Position numbers and translations under genes: made by a program. Below, one piece after another: positions 1-8,141 of a DNA stretch of 37,158 nt. Each line of letters opens with the position of its first letter. Within the stretch, counting starts at the first letter, position 1. The notes under the pieces are model-generated. The model made no database searches. It was given only the letters and a program-made list of their open reading frames with translations, and had not been told where the DNA came from. Origin of the DNA: an uncultured Nitrospiraceae bacterium (GTDB taxonomy: Bacteria > Nitrospirota > Thermodesulfovibrionia > Thermodesulfovibrionales > Dissulfurispiraceae); NCBI GenBank assembly GCA_903822005.1, contig CAIJNL010000047.1:1-37158 (forward strand). Reading direction: 5' to 3'.

Positions 1-207
1 CAGCGTAACCTTGGCCATCTCGCCTTTCCTCAGTACCTGTATCACTTCCTGCTTGATCGCCTCTGAGCCCATCGTTATCTTCGATGTCTCAAGCACCGGC
101 ACCTGCTTCTTCTTGCCCTGCTCTGCCGCCCCTGCCATCACGGGAATAATGAACAATACAGTCATCATTCCCGTCATCACTGCCCTTACAATACTCTGTC
201 TCTTCAT
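1..207 (-). CDS. Exported small protein, paralogue family copy A (3' end outside window)
   Basis: Sixty-nine codons are visible before the window ends, so the C-terminal half is missing. The peptide opens with MKRQSIVRAVMTG, a hydrophobic stretch and the predicted cleavage region PVMAGAAEQ, which is a Sec signal peptide. It then reads ETSKITMGSEAIKQEV and LRKGEMAKVTL, almost matching copies B (3295-3852) and C (11107-11679). The start is fixed by AAAGGAG six bases upstream, the same leader as copy B. An earlier overlapping ATG sits too close to the ribosome binding site. The gene begins 63 bases after the CHAT gene stop and has no promoter motif of its own, so it is probably the last gene of a B-CHAT-A operon. 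The family is not one I recognise. Confidence is high for the gene and low for function. Confidence 0.85.
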   Translation of the reverse strand, partial: MKRQSIVRAVMTGMMTVLFIIPVMAGAAEQGKKKQVPVLETSKITMGSEAIKQEVIQVLRKGEMAKVTL

Positions 208-270
208 CTCATGCTCCTTTCAGATTGATCTTCTTCACAATCTCTGCCTGCAGATATTGATATTTCTGTC

Positions 271-3228
271 TCACTCGCCGTACATGACAAAAGCGGCCCA
301 GAAATAGGGATGGCGGTAGCGAGTCCTCAGCAGTTCCAGCTTCGACTGTCTGAGAGAATCTGCCTTGCCGGCCCCGTCCTGGAGCATGCCTTTGTAAAAC
401 CATGTCATCAGCTCCCTCGTTGCGGTATCGTCAACGTTCCAGAGACTGACTGCGGCAGCCGGGCTGCCGGCATACATCACGGCCCGGGTGAGCCCGATAA
501 TGCCTTCTCCGCGCTCCGTCCTGCCGAGGCCAGTCTGGCACGCTGAAAGGACCACGAGCCGCGCATTGTAGCGGAGATTCATGATCTCTCCCACTGTGAG
601 CAGGCCGTCGTCACCAATGCCCGGTATCTGGCTGAAGGCAATCGCCTGTAGCCGCTGTGTGACAATACCATGCATCGAGAAATGTATGTAGCCGTACTGG
701 TCCATGCCGGCGCCTTTTGCATAGTCCTTTCTGGCCTTTTCCCGGAGGAGCGTCTTCTCCGCTATCTTTTTTTTCTGGAAGAGCCGCCTGATTGCCCTGA
801 TCTCATCCCCGCTCGCCTCCAGCCTGCTAAGCCGGATCCCCAACGAGGCGTAGCGCGTTTTCCGGGCACCTTCGAAGCCACGCCCTGAGAGGCTTCCTTC
901 ATGTTCAGGTCTCCCTTTTTTAAAGTTGTCATAATCATAAACCGGGTCGCCAAAGCCGATGAAGCGCTCGCTCGCCCGTTCAGAGCTGCCTTGAGTCCTC
1001 AACAGGGCAAGGACTGACGCGGACTGTATGTATTTTACAATATTCTTTTCGATAAGATAGGTCCGCTTACCTTCCTTCACGATGACCAGGGCTTCGAAAG
1101 GAAGTCTTGCAAGGATACCGTCCGGCACAATAATCAGGGTCTTGCCCTCAAGGATCTTCTCAAAAGGTTTCAAAAGAATATCATAAAGCTGGCCGGCTGA
1201 TAACCTGTCATACCCCTCTCCCCTGGCCGGACCTGACCGGATATTTTCGAGGAGATCGCCCACTCTTTTGCTCAGGTCCTCCTCCCTTATGGAAAGTTTC
1301 ACAACCTCAAAGCTGTCAGTGGTCACAATAAAGCAAAATACACCCTGAGCGGTAATGAAATACTCAAGGAGGACTTCTTCTTTGCTGAGTACCTTGCCCT
1401 GAAGCTCTGTAACCGTTACAGGAACAGGGTACCTCACCGAAGCGTATTGAGGGTTTTGTAACCGGATCTGTTTTATCACACGGTTCAGTTCCACCGAAAG
1501 ATGCTCCGCCCTTGCACTCAAAGAGGCGAGCATATTACCATCAGGAGAAGACTTTTTTAACTCTTCCGAAATCTTTTCGGTTTCAGCGGACAGGTCATTC
1601 TCCAGTCTGTCCCGCCTGGCCTTGAGATCCGGGTCGATCCCCTTCTCTACCTCGACGCGCCCCTCTGCCAGCTGGTCGAGAAAAGTCCGGGCCTTCATGC
1701 TCTCAACATAGAGCAGCGCGCGGTCGTTGAAATTATTTCCAAGCGCAAACAGCGCGGCCTCTTCGTAGCGGTCATATATCTTGCCCATAAAGGCCTTCCT
1801 GAACTCTGGGAACCCCGCCTTTGTCCGCACTGTCTCGAGTTTTGAGATGCCCCGGTCATACAGACCTGCCGCGTTTTCCTTCTGTCCTCTCAATGCCAGC
1901 ACCCGGGCCTTGTCAAGCATCGTGAAGCCCTGCGACTCGACATCTCCGATCTTTTCAAAAGCGAGCATAGCCCGGTCGTAAGAAGCCTCTGCTTCAGGCA
2001 GTTTCCCACCGGCTTCATAGAATCGCCGCGCCATAAACTGATGAGCATATCCGGCTGACTGGAGGTCTCCCATCTGCTCCCACAAATCGAGAGCCTGCTG
2101 AAAGGTCTTGAGACCTTCCTGTTCGCGGCCCAGCAAGACCAGCGCCAGGGCCCTGTCATGCAGGGCAAGGCCCTGCCATTCCTTTTCTTTCATGCTGGTG
2201 CCAAGTTCCAGGGCTTCGTCCGCCCGGCGGAGCGAAAGCTGAAACTCCTGAGTTGCCTCTTGACCCTTGAGAAGGACGCCCCGTTCGCGATGCATAAGAG
2301 ACAGCGCCCGCAGAATATAACCCTGCCGCCACCTGTCCTGCACTTTCGCCGAAAGTCCCAGGGCCTCTTCTTCGTAGGCAATGGCCAAAGTGTATTTTTC
2401 CGCTGCCTGCCCCGGGCTGCCTTCTGCCACATCCTCCTCAGCAAGCTTTGAGGTGCAGAGACCCAGATGGTTCAGCGATCTCGCGCGTGCCCGCGACCGG
2501 GCCTCGGTTGACGCGATCATTTCAGCACTCTCAAGGGCGCTCCGGTGATACCTTATGGCCATTCTATAGTCGCCAAGCCTTCGGTGGCAAAAACCGATGT
2601 AATCATTGAATTCCGCGACATGCCACATGTCCTTTGCCTTTTCAGCATAATGAAGGGCCTGGTTGTACGCTTTGTAGGCGCTTTCGAAGTTACCTGTAGC
2701 GACATGCACATCTCCCAGCTGCCGGAGTGCGCGTGCCGCTTCCTGCCAGTCTGCAGGGGACTTCAGTACCTGGAGCGCTTCAGTATAGAACGTTACTGCT
2801 GTCTCCTGTTCCTTTTTCCTCTCATAAACATCGCCCAGGTCAATTAGCGCCTGTCCGCGAAGCGTACTGTTCTTTGATTGTATGGCAAGTGAAAGGGCCT
2901 GATTATGCAATGAAAGCGCTTCTGAATAATTTGCGAGCCGCCGCTGGGCCTGTCCAAGATAATGGAGCGTGGCCCCCTGACCGGTTTCGTCTTTTAATGC
3001 AGAATAAATCTCCAGTGCAGAGCCGCCCGGGGCCAGCACTTCGCCATAGCGGCCCTCATCAAAGGCTTTAATGGTCTGTTTCAAAAATTCGTCGGCCTTT
3101 GTCCTGCCGCCCTCTTCACCTGCCCATGCCTGACCGGCAAAAAGAGCGCAAATGAGCATCATACTGACAAACCAGCAGACGTTGCGGATTCCACTTCTCA
3201 AATGTTTGCCTGCAATTTCGTATATCAT
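271..3228 (-). CDS. Exported TPR-CHAT domain protein (caspase-like)
   Basis: This 985-residue protein has an N-terminal signal-like segment (hydrophobic stretch at about residues 19-34, ending GQAWA). An array of TPR helical repeats spans about residues 45-480 and is followed by a charged coiled-coil region (about 530-600). The C-terminal 350 residues are a CHAT domain, the caspase-like fold shared with separase and HetF-associated TPR proteins. The predicted catalytic dyad is visible: His853 in HFSMHG and Cys897 in LSACQT. The domain ends in the usual HPYFWAAFVMYGE. Known CHAT proteins are cysteine proteases activated by partners; the substrate here is unknown. The annotated ATG has no strong ribosome binding site, but no better start gives an intact signal peptide. 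Paralogous exported proteins B (66 bases upstream) and A (63 bases downstream) flank it in the same direction. A signal peptide on a CHAT protein implies action in the periplasm or outside the cell. Confidence 0.93.
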   Translation of the reverse strand: MIYEIAGKHLRSGIRNVCWFVSMMLICALFAGQAWAGEEGGRTKADEFLKQTIKAFDEGRYGEVLAPGGSALEIYSALKDETGQGATLHYLGQAQRRLANYSEALSLHNQALSLAIQSKNSTLRGQALIDLGDVYERKKEQETAVTFYTEALQVLKSPADWQEAARALRQLGDVHVATGNFESAYKAYNQALHYAEKAKDMWHVAEFNDYIGFCHRRLGDYRMAIRYHRSALESAEMIASTEARSRARARSLNHLGLCTSKLAEEDVAEGSPGQAAEKYTLAIAYEEEALGLSAKVQDRWRQGYILRALSLMHRERGVLLKGQEATQEFQLSLRRADEALELGTSMKEKEWQGLALHDRALALVLLGREQEGLKTFQQALDLWEQMGDLQSAGYAHQFMARRFYEAGGKLPEAEASYDRAMLAFEKIGDVESQGFTMLDKARVLALRGQKENAAGLYDRGISKLETVRTKAGFPEFRKAFMGKIYDRYEEAALFALGNNFNDRALLYVESMKARTFLDQLAEGRVEVEKGIDPDLKARRDRLENDLSAETEKISEELKKSSPDGNMLASLSARAEHLSVELNRVIKQIRLQNPQYASVRYPVPVTVTELQGKVLSKEEVLLEYFITAQGVFCFIVTTDSFEVVKLSIREEDLSKRVGDLLENIRSGPARGEGYDRLSAGQLYDILLKPFEKILEGKTLIIVPDGILARLPFEALVIVKEGKRTYLIEKNIVKYIQSASVLALLRTQGSSERASERFIGFGDPVYDYDNFKKGRPEHEGSLSGRGFEGARKTRYASLGIRLSRLEASGDEIRAIRRLFQKKKIAEKTLLREKARKDYAKGAGMDQYGYIHFSMHGIVTQRLQAIAFSQIPGIGDDGLLTVGEIMNLRYNARLVVLSACQTGLGRTERGEGIIGLTRAVMYAGSPAAAVSLWNVDDTATRELMTWFYKGMLQDGAGKADSLRQSKLELLRTRYRHPYFWAAFVMYGE

Positions 3229-3294
3229 GGGAACAAGTGCCTTCCTGCTATTAATTTAATTGCTATCTGGATGCCGGTCCGTTTTTTTCTGCGA

Positions 3295-3852
3295 TCATCC
3301 TCGTACGCCATCCAAATAATGTGGTTTTGGTTGTTTATCATCCATCTCCTTCTGGATTTTCCGCTTTAGTTCTTCTTGCCAGCCCCTATCCTTGATCTTT
3401 ATCTCTTCTACCATGAGCACCAGTGGCTTGGGTGTTACTCTCGGCTGTGCAAAGTCTGCCGTGTCAGATGTCGTCACTTTCAGGTAGACCTCTTCTTTGC
3501 CCAACTTTCTCAGATCAAAGCTGACCGAGCTAAAACCGTTGCCGCTTATCACTCCCTTTCCCTTCGGCACAAGCGCATAGCTGTCTTCATCTCCGGTCTC
3601 GCTGTATCCTACTCTGTAGTATACTCCTGGCTGACCTGCTATATTCAGCGTAACCCTGGCCATCTCGCCTTTCCTCAATATCTGGACCACTTCCTGATTG
3701 ATTACCTCGGAGCCGATCGTTATCTTGGATGTCTCGAGCACCTGCGGCTGTTTCTTCTTGCCCTGCTCTGCCGCCCCTGCCATCACAGGAATAATTAACG
3801 CCATGGCCATTATTCCTGTCATCAGCATCTTTACAAAACCCCGACTCTTCAT
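3295..3852 (-). CDS. Exported small protein, paralogue family copy B
   Basis: The protein has 185 residues, with a Sec signal peptide (MKSRGFVK, hydrophobic core, PVMAGAAEQ). The conserved body is about residues 38-160, with motifs such as ETSKITIGSEVIN, LRKGEMARVTLNIAGQPG, YSETGDEDSYALVPKG and VTTSDTADFAQPRVTPKP. It is predicted to be mostly beta structure, followed by a charged helix and a C-terminal DGVRG. Copy C is near-identical across the body, diverges in the C-terminal helix, and also ends in VRG. The start is set by AAAGGAG with a 6-base spacer. An ECF-like promoter motif lies about 45 bases upstream of the start, and the CHAT gene follows. I do not recognise the family; the setting suggests an exported partner, substrate or structural protein for the CHAT protein, which is inference. 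Confidence 0.9.
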   Translation of the reverse strand: MKSRGFVKMLMTGIMAMALIIPVMAGAAEQGKKKQPQVLETSKITIGSEVINQEVVQILRKGEMARVTLNIAGQPGVYYRVGYSETGDEDSYALVPKGKGVISGNGFSSVSFDLRKLGKEEVYLKVTTSDTADFAQPRVTPKPLVLMVEEIKIKDRGWQEELKRKIQKEMDDKQPKPHYLDGVRG

Positions 3853-3895
3853 CTCATGCTCCTTTCAGATTGATTTGGATTCCATTACTATATAT

Positions 3896-3926
3896 TTCAG
3901 ACAACTTCGAGACCGATTTTGTTCCC
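3896..3926 (-). promoter_or_regulatory. ECF/RpoE-like promoter upstream of copy B-CHAT-A
   Basis: On the minus strand the -35-like GGGAAC (3921-3926) and the -10-like TTGTCTGA (3897-3904) are separated by 16 bases. The same pair at the same spacing occurs at 7402-7429, 11726-11753 and 13412-13439. It resembles the sigma-E consensus GGAACTT-N16-TCTRA. The predicted transcript start is 35-40 bases before the copy B ATG. Confidence 0.65.
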
Positions 3927-3933
3927 GGTATCA

Positions 3934-3999
3934 TTATAATAATTCGACACATGCTTGCATACGCAGAGATTTCATAATTAAGAACATAATCTTTTTCAT
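3934..3999 (-). CDS. Possible 21-codon leader peptide or truncated signal-peptide remnant
   Basis: A short frame, MKKIMFLIMKSLRMQACVELL, has a good GGAGGAG ribosome binding site 6 bases before its ATG. It starts just after the 69-residue membrane protein gene (4019-4228) and ends upstream of the copy B promoter motif. The MKKIMFLIM start looks like the beginning of a signal peptide. It may be the stump of a decayed exported gene or a leader peptide. Only the translation signal supports it. Confidence 0.25.
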   Translation of the reverse strand: MKKIMFLIMKSLRMQACVELL

Positions 4000-4018
4000 G
4001 ACCTGCTCCTCCATCTGC

Positions 4019-4228
4019 TCAGGACTTCTGTTTTTTGCTCTGCCTGACCAGTGAACCACCCCGGAAAAGACAAACCGCAAAAACGATCACGCCAACTATG
4101 ACACCGGCGAAGTACAGCATCGTGCCCTGCAAAACGAAAAACCCATTCAATGAAGCCACCAGCACGATGACTCCTGCAACTTGCAGCAGCAGCGCTTTGT
4201 TCTTCAGTTTTGCGTCGGCTTTAGTCAT
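4019..4228 (-). CDS. Small inner-membrane protein, two predicted TM helices
   Basis: The 69-residue protein has a short basic N terminus (MTKADAKLKNK), two hydrophobic segments (about residues 12-32 and 36-56) and a basic C terminus (RQSKKQKS). This suggests a helical hairpin with both ends in the cytoplasm. A strong GGAGG ribosome binding site precedes the ATG, so the gene is probably real despite its size. It stands between exported hypothetical proteins and could be co-transcribed with the gene at 4443-4880, although 214 bases and a hairpin (4252-4270) separate them. I do not recognise a family. Confidence 0.7.
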   Translation of the reverse strand: MTKADAKLKNKALLLQVAGVIVLVASLNGFFVLQGTMLYFAGVIVGVIVFAVCLFRGGSLVRQSKKQKS

Positions 4229-4251
4229 TTGTAACCTCCCTCCGATATTTC

Positions 4252-4270
4252 CCTGAAAATTATTCAGGGT
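4252..4270. other. Perfect 7-bp stem-loop
   Basis: CCCTGAA-AATTA-TTCAGGG forms a 7-bp stem with a 5-base loop, just upstream of the ribosome binding site of the 69-residue protein. No T-run follows on the minus strand, so a classical terminator is unlikely. It could be an operator or an mRNA processing or stability hairpin. The surrounding 4229-4442 stretch is AT-rich and holds nothing else that I can identify. Confidence 0.4.
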
Positions 4271-4442
4271 TATTTGTCTTCAAATGTTCAGACACTTCTG
4301 GAAAGGACCATTGCATTCACTCTTTCACATTTATTTTGAACTCCTTCGCGAATCTTTGTCTTTACCCTTTTAACCGGGAATTGATTACCAGGTCAGTTTT
4401 CCAGCTTCCTCAAACCTCTCATTTTCAGCTGCCTGAAGCAGA

Positions 4443-4880
4443 CTACTTGACCTCTTTTACATCCACCCTATTATTTACTTGTTTGTCTGCAAAATTTACG
4501 TTTTTATTTGCATAAGATTTGATAAAGACCGGGTTGGAGTAGATCGTCTCCATCACCGACTCATCCCGGGTACAACGCATTTGCGTCGCAATTATCCCCC
4601 CCGCACCAGCATCAAAAAAGTATTTATTACGCCATCCGTCGCCACCCCCGGAAACCCGGACGCTGGTCAGTGATAGGGACTGCGAATTACAATCAACCCG
4701 ACTCAATATTGCCAGCCTGACTTCCACTCCTTTTACATTTTCAGCAGTGACGATTTTGGTAACGTATGCCATTTTACCGTCTTCCACCTTGAAGCCTTCT
4801 GCAAAAACCTCGAAACTGATTAATAAAAGAGAGAGAAGTGTTACCAGCAGCAGAGCTTTCACGGCTAATGTCCTTTTCAT
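4443..4880 (-). CDS. Exported hypothetical protein with one predicted disulfide
   Basis: The 145-residue protein has a clear Sec signal peptide (MKRTLAVKALLLVTLL... to FEVFAEG). The mature part is about 118 residues and has two cysteines (in RVDCNSQS and MRCTRDES) that could pair in the periplasm. Its sequence is rich in beta-type segments and it ends with a charged tail. GGGAGG lies 5 bases before the ATG. It begins 38 bases after the TPR gene at 4919-5767, so the two are probably one transcript. I do not recognise the family, and no catalytic motif is visible. Confidence 0.75.
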   Translation of the reverse strand: MKRTLAVKALLLVTLLSLLLISFEVFAEGFKVEDGKMAYVTKIVTAENVKGVEVRLAILSRVDCNSQSLSLTSVRVSGGGDGWRNKYFFDAGAGGIIATQMRCTRDESVMETIYSNPVFIKSYANKNVNFADKQVNNRVDVKEVK

Positions 4881-4918
4881 TTTATCCTCCCGGATAATCT
4901 ACTTGTAACCAACGCCGG

Positions 4919-5767
4919 TTATTCTGATCTATACTGCGTGCAGGGCTTACCTTCTTTGTACAGGCTAAGGCGTGCGGTAAATTCCCTAATGGTTTCCTGT
5001 ACTGCCTTGTCTTTTTGAAGCAAATCCAGCGCCGCCTGCTGGGTTTCAACTGCCTGCTTGAAATCGCCTTTCCTTGCCTGAGCGGCCGCCAGCGTGTCAA
5101 GGTATATGGCATTCCTGTCGATGCTGACCGCCTTGAGTGCAAAGCGTACCGCCTCCTGGCCGTCATGAATTCCTGCGTCGGGACAGGTCGCCAGTAACCA
5201 GGCCAGAGCGTTTGCGAATGCAGCAAGGTTTGTTGATGAATATTTTGCAGCCAATGTTTCAGCCCTGCGCAAGTCTTTAATCGCCGGCCCGTACTGACCC
5301 ATAGCGGCAAGAAGCTGGCCGCTATCAAAGAGCACAAAAAACGCATCGGGATTGGACTCCAATGCCTTATTGAAGTCGGCTACAGCAAGCTGACGTTGCC
5401 CCATCGCCTGATGTGTCAGGCCACGCTGGTGCAGCGCCCAAACATGACCGCCGTACTGATTGGCAATAAACAGGTCATAGTCGGCAAGAGCTTCCGTATA
5501 GCGGTGCAGGTCAAACAACGCATTGGCACGAAGAAAATGCATTTCGTAGCGCTGATATTTCTCAAGTCGGATGTCGAACTGATCGTCCCCATTCAGACAG
5601 CGCGAGTACAGGCTTACCTTGGCCTGCAGGTCCGATGTTTCTTTTGCCTCCCTGCACGCGTACGGCAAAGGAGGCTCCATAGTCAATGCCTGTACATTGA
5701 CATCTGACAGCAGCAAGCCGCTGACGGCAAGAACGGCGAGCAGACAAACCACTTTCACCTTTTTCAT
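4919..5767 (-). CDS. Exported TPR-repeat protein
   Basis: The 282-residue protein has a signal peptide (MKKVKVVCLLAVLAVSGLLL, cleavage near NVQALT) followed by about five tetratricopeptide repeats. Typical repeat cores are HFLRANALFDLHRYTEALAD, LHQRGLTHQAMGQRQLAVAD and YLDTLAAAQARKGDFKQAVE. The segment ALAWLLATCPDAGIHDGQEA is a signature seen in many bacterial TPR proteins with paired terminal repeats. It has no enzymatic domain, so it probably serves as a protein-protein scaffold in the periplasm. GGAGGAAG precedes the ATG. The gene lies 108 bases downstream of the ankyrin gene, with a hairpin between them, and immediately precedes the exported protein at 4443-4880. Confidence 0.88.
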   Translation of the reverse strand: MKKVKVVCLLAVLAVSGLLLSDVNVQALTMEPPLPYACREAKETSDLQAKVSLYSRCLNGDDQFDIRLEKYQRYEMHFLRANALFDLHRYTEALADYDLFIANQYGGHVWALHQRGLTHQAMGQRQLAVADFNKALESNPDAFFVLFDSGQLLAAMGQYGPAIKDLRRAETLAAKYSSTNLAAFANALAWLLATCPDAGIHDGQEAVRFALKAVSIDRNAIYLDTLAAAQARKGDFKQAVETQQAALDLLQKDKAVQETIREFTARLSLYKEGKPCTQYRSE

Positions 5768-5793
5768 CTCTTCCTCCGATCCGGAAAGTGAAA

Positions 5794-5814
5794 GCTGCCG
5801 GCTGGGCCGACGGC
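5794..5814. other. GC-rich hairpin between ankyrin and TPR genes
   Basis: GCTGCCGGC-TGG-GCCGACGGC can form a nine-pair stem with one mismatch and one wobble, in the 108-base gap between 5876 and 5767. On the minus strand it is followed by a short T-containing stretch (TTTCACTTT). It may be a weak terminator or an attenuator setting the ratio of ankyrin to TPR protein. Confidence 0.35.
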
Positions 5815-5875
5815 TTTGGTATTACCCTTTACTTAGTGCAGAGGACACAGCCGCCGCCCTCGTCACAGTGTATGC

Positions 5876-7327
5876 CTATTTTTTCCTTAGGTTTTCGACT
5901 ATATCCTTGAGTCCCCGTTTTACCGCCAGATCATAGGCAGTATTGCCTTTATCATTCTTTAAACTAAGGTCAGCGCCTTTTTCAATGAGCAGTTTTATAA
6001 AGTCTGTGTCGCCGTAACCAATAGCTACATGGACGGGTCTGTCGCCAAATTTGCCAGCCATATTGATATCTGCGCCTTTGTCGATAAGAAACAACGCAAT
6101 TTCCTTATTACCTTTACGCACAGCAGTATGAAGAGGGCTATTGCCTTCGTTGTCCTTTACGTTGACATCCGCGCCTTTGGAAATGATAAGTTTTACGACC
6201 TCGGGATCTCCCCATATGGAGGCCTGTCTAATGGCCGTGTAACCGAACTTGTTTTTTGTGTTGACATCCGCTCCTTTTTCTATCAGGAAGGCCAGAATTT
6301 CTGCCTGCTTTTCATGCACAGCCGCGTAAAGAGCTGTATTGCCTTCACCATTCCGTGCATTGACATTGGCGCCCCCCGCAACAAGTAATTTTACCGCTTC
6401 AATATGTCCGTAATGGGACGCATTATGCAAAAGGGTAATATGGTATTGTTCGTCACTGTAATTCACATCCGCACCCTCTGCAATGAGCAACCTGACCATA
6501 TGGGGGGCTCCATTGCCCCGATTAAGATATTGAAACAGTGCTTTTGACGGCGCGGTTTTGTCTATTGTGCGCATTTTATCCAGCAGCAACTTGACAGTGT
6601 CAAGGCGCCCTTGCGAGCAGGCAACATAAAGCGGTGTAAAGCCTTCCTTTGTTTCTTTATCTATCTGAGCGCCCTTATCGAGCAGTAACTTGACGATTTC
6701 AAGGTGACCATTTTGGCTGGCAATAATAAGCGGCGTGGCTTCAATATATATTGCGTTATCCGACTTTTTCTCATTTGCAAAATAACGATCGAACATTTCT
6801 TTATCGTCGGCACTAAGCGGCTTAGATCTATAATGCACGGCCTTATCCACTTGCGCGCCCTTATCGAGCAATATCCTGACGATTTCAAGGTGACCATTTT
6901 GGCTGGCAATGTAAAGCGGTGTAACGCCTTCCTTTGTTTCTTTATCCACCTGCGCGCCCTTATCCAGCAGCAACTTTACGATTTCAAGATGGCCTTGCAA
7001 GCCGGCCAAAAAAAGCGGGGCAGCTCCATTATTATTCACCTTATTCACCTGCGCGCCTTTCTCAAGCAGCAACCTTACTATTTCAAGGTGACCATTCAAA
7101 CTTGCGCTCAACAGGAGCGTGCTTCCATTAGGATTAACTGCGTTTACATTTGCACCTTGTTCAATAAGAGATCTGATCTCGTCTATCTGTTTTGCCGCCA
7201 GTTCAGTCTTGATAAGTCCCACAAGCTTCTTTGTCGCTTCAGGGTTGTCTACTGCAAGGCATTCGTTATTGCCGGACATTAAACAAAAGGCAAAGGTTAT
7301 CAAACATGCAACCGCCATTTTCTTCAT
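5876..7327 (-). CDS. Exported ankyrin-repeat protein
   Basis: The 483-residue protein has a signal peptide (MKKMAVACLITFAFCLMSG, mature start near LAV). About twelve ankyrin repeats then fill the rest, with cores such as NGHLEIVRLLLEKGAQVNK and EGNTALYAAVHEKQAEILAF. A spacer of about 30 residues (around 178-208) interrupts repeats 3 and 4. No catalytic or membrane domain is present; ankyrin arrays bind other proteins, here in the periplasm or outside. Neighbouring repeats are almost identical at the DNA level (see 6669-6910), which indicates recent expansion. GGGAG precedes the ATG. A copy of the ECF-like promoter motif lies 73-102 bases upstream, and the TPR gene follows in the same direction. 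Confidence 0.93.
   Translation of the reverse strand: MKKMAVACLITFAFCLMSGNNECLAVDNPEATKKLVGLIKTELAAKQIDEIRSLIEQGANVNAVNPNGSTLLLSASLNGHLEIVRLLLEKGAQVNKVNNNGAAPLFLAGLQGHLEIVKLLLDKGAQVDKETKEGVTPLYIASQNGHLEIVRILLDKGAQVDKAVHYRSKPLSADDKEMFDRYFANEKKSDNAIYIEATPLIIASQNGHLEIVKLLLDKGAQIDKETKEGFTPLYVACSQGRLDTVKLLLDKMRTIDKTAPSKALFQYLNRGNGAPHMVRLLIAEGADVNYSDEQYHITLLHNASHYGHIEAVKLLVAGGANVNARNGEGNTALYAAVHEKQAEILAFLIEKGADVNTKNKFGYTAIRQASIWGDPEVVKLIISKGADVNVKDNEGNSPLHTAVRKGNKEIALFLIDKGADINMAGKFGDRPVHVAIGYGDTDFIKLLIEKGADLSLKNDKGNTAYDLAVKRGLKDIVENLRKK
6669..6910. repeat. Near-identical DNA repeats inside the ankyrin gene
   Basis: The 56-base blocks 6669-6724 and 6855-6910 differ at only three positions, and 6950-7000 is a further diverged copy. 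They encode the ankyrin core NGHLEIVKLLLDKGAQ. Such identity points to recent unequal recombination or gene conversion and suggests that repeat number may vary between strains. Confidence 0.8.
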
Positions 7328-7399
7328 CTTTTTCTCCCTTCAAGTATGTCATTCATATGCACCGCTTCCCTTAAGCCGGAAATATCATATTCTCACCAG

Positions 7400-7429
7400 T
7401 TAGACAATTGATGGCGCATGTTTGTTCCC
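7400..7429 (-). promoter_or_regulatory. ECF/RpoE-like promoter upstream of ankyrin gene
   Basis: GGGAAC (complement of 7424-7429) and TTGTCTAA (complement of 7400-7407) have 16 bases between GGGAAC and TTGTCT, as upstream of copies B and C and the Kunitz gene. TCTAA matches the -10 of the sigma-E class. It lies in the gap after the PsbP-like gene. Confidence 0.62.
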
Positions 7430-7487
7430 GAAATCCGCCCTTTCTACGGATGACAAAAAGCCTGCAAGGTTACTTTTGCAACGGCGC

Positions 7488-8090
7488 TCATTTCTGCGGC
7501 ATAAAACTTTCCGTCACCTGCTTAAAAACAGGCAGAAGGTCTTCAAAATACTCCCTGGGCGCTGTATAGTGCAGGACGTAAAATCCGCCCGTGACTGAGG
7601 GAAGAACGTAAAGCAGTTCCTTAATGGCCTCTGATATATCGGATTTGCTCTGCGGCGATAAGAATACCGATCGCTCACGTTCAAGCTCAAAACCCTCGCT
7701 GCCCTTAAATTGTATCTTCCTGACTGGTCCATATTTCTCACGGGAATTTTGCGTTTCGCCCGCGACATTTTTAGAGTTTCGCCTCAGAAAATCTTTGTAG
7801 TCGTTGAAGTCCCCGTTGTCCTTGGCGTAATAGGACACATAGATTGACGCGGGTATTTTTCCGCCCGATGATTTAGTCAGCAATATTTCGTAGATATTGT
7901 ACTCTTTGTCCTTCTCCTCATCACGCGCCAACTTCCAGCCCATCGGAATTTCGCAAGAGAAGTAGTCCTGATCCATGACATAATTACGATACTCCTGCAC
8001 AGCAGCCTGACACTGCCCAGCCATAATTGCCGTCGCTCCCGTCATGACGACGACCGCGATGATGAACATGCTTCTTAATGCCCTTTTCAT
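7488..8090 (-). CDS. Exported PsbP/DUF1795-like protein
   Basis: The 200-residue protein has a signal peptide (MKRALRSMFIIAVVVMTGATAIMAG, cleavage near QCQAA). The mature domain begins with FSCEIPMGWKLARDEE. It continues with alternating beta strands (IYEILLTKS, ASIYVSYYAK, YVLHYTAPREYFEDLLPVF) and ends in FKQVTESF, the layout of PsbP/Mog1-like folds such as DUF1795. These are small periplasmic or lipid-anchored proteins with no conserved catalytic site. The start has GGGGAAGG just before the ATG. A run of nine G residues on the coding strand lies immediately upstream of that site, at 8097-8105, and could affect translation if its length varies. Fold assignment is by pattern only. Confidence 0.75.
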   Translation of the reverse strand: MKRALRSMFIIAVVVMTGATAIMAGQCQAAVQEYRNYVMDQDYFSCEIPMGWKLARDEEKDKEYNIYEILLTKSSGGKIPASIYVSYYAKDNGDFNDYKDFLRRNSKNVAGETQNSREKYGPVRKIQFKGSEGFELERERSVFLSPQSKSDISEAIKELLYVLPSVTGGFYVLHYTAPREYFEDLLPVFKQVTESFMPQK

Positions 8091-8096
8091 GACCTT

Positions 8097-8105
8097 CCCC
8101 CCCCC
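8097..8105. repeat. Nine-base homopolymer (C on +, G on -) next to a ribosome binding site
   Basis: Nine consecutive C on the + strand place a G9 tract 7-15 bases before the ATG of the PsbP-like gene. Such tracts slip during replication and in some bacteria switch expression. They are also frequent sequencing-error sites. Confidence 0.6.
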
Positions 8106-8141
8106 GAGTATTCTGCAATATTCGATCTGCCTGTTTTCAAA

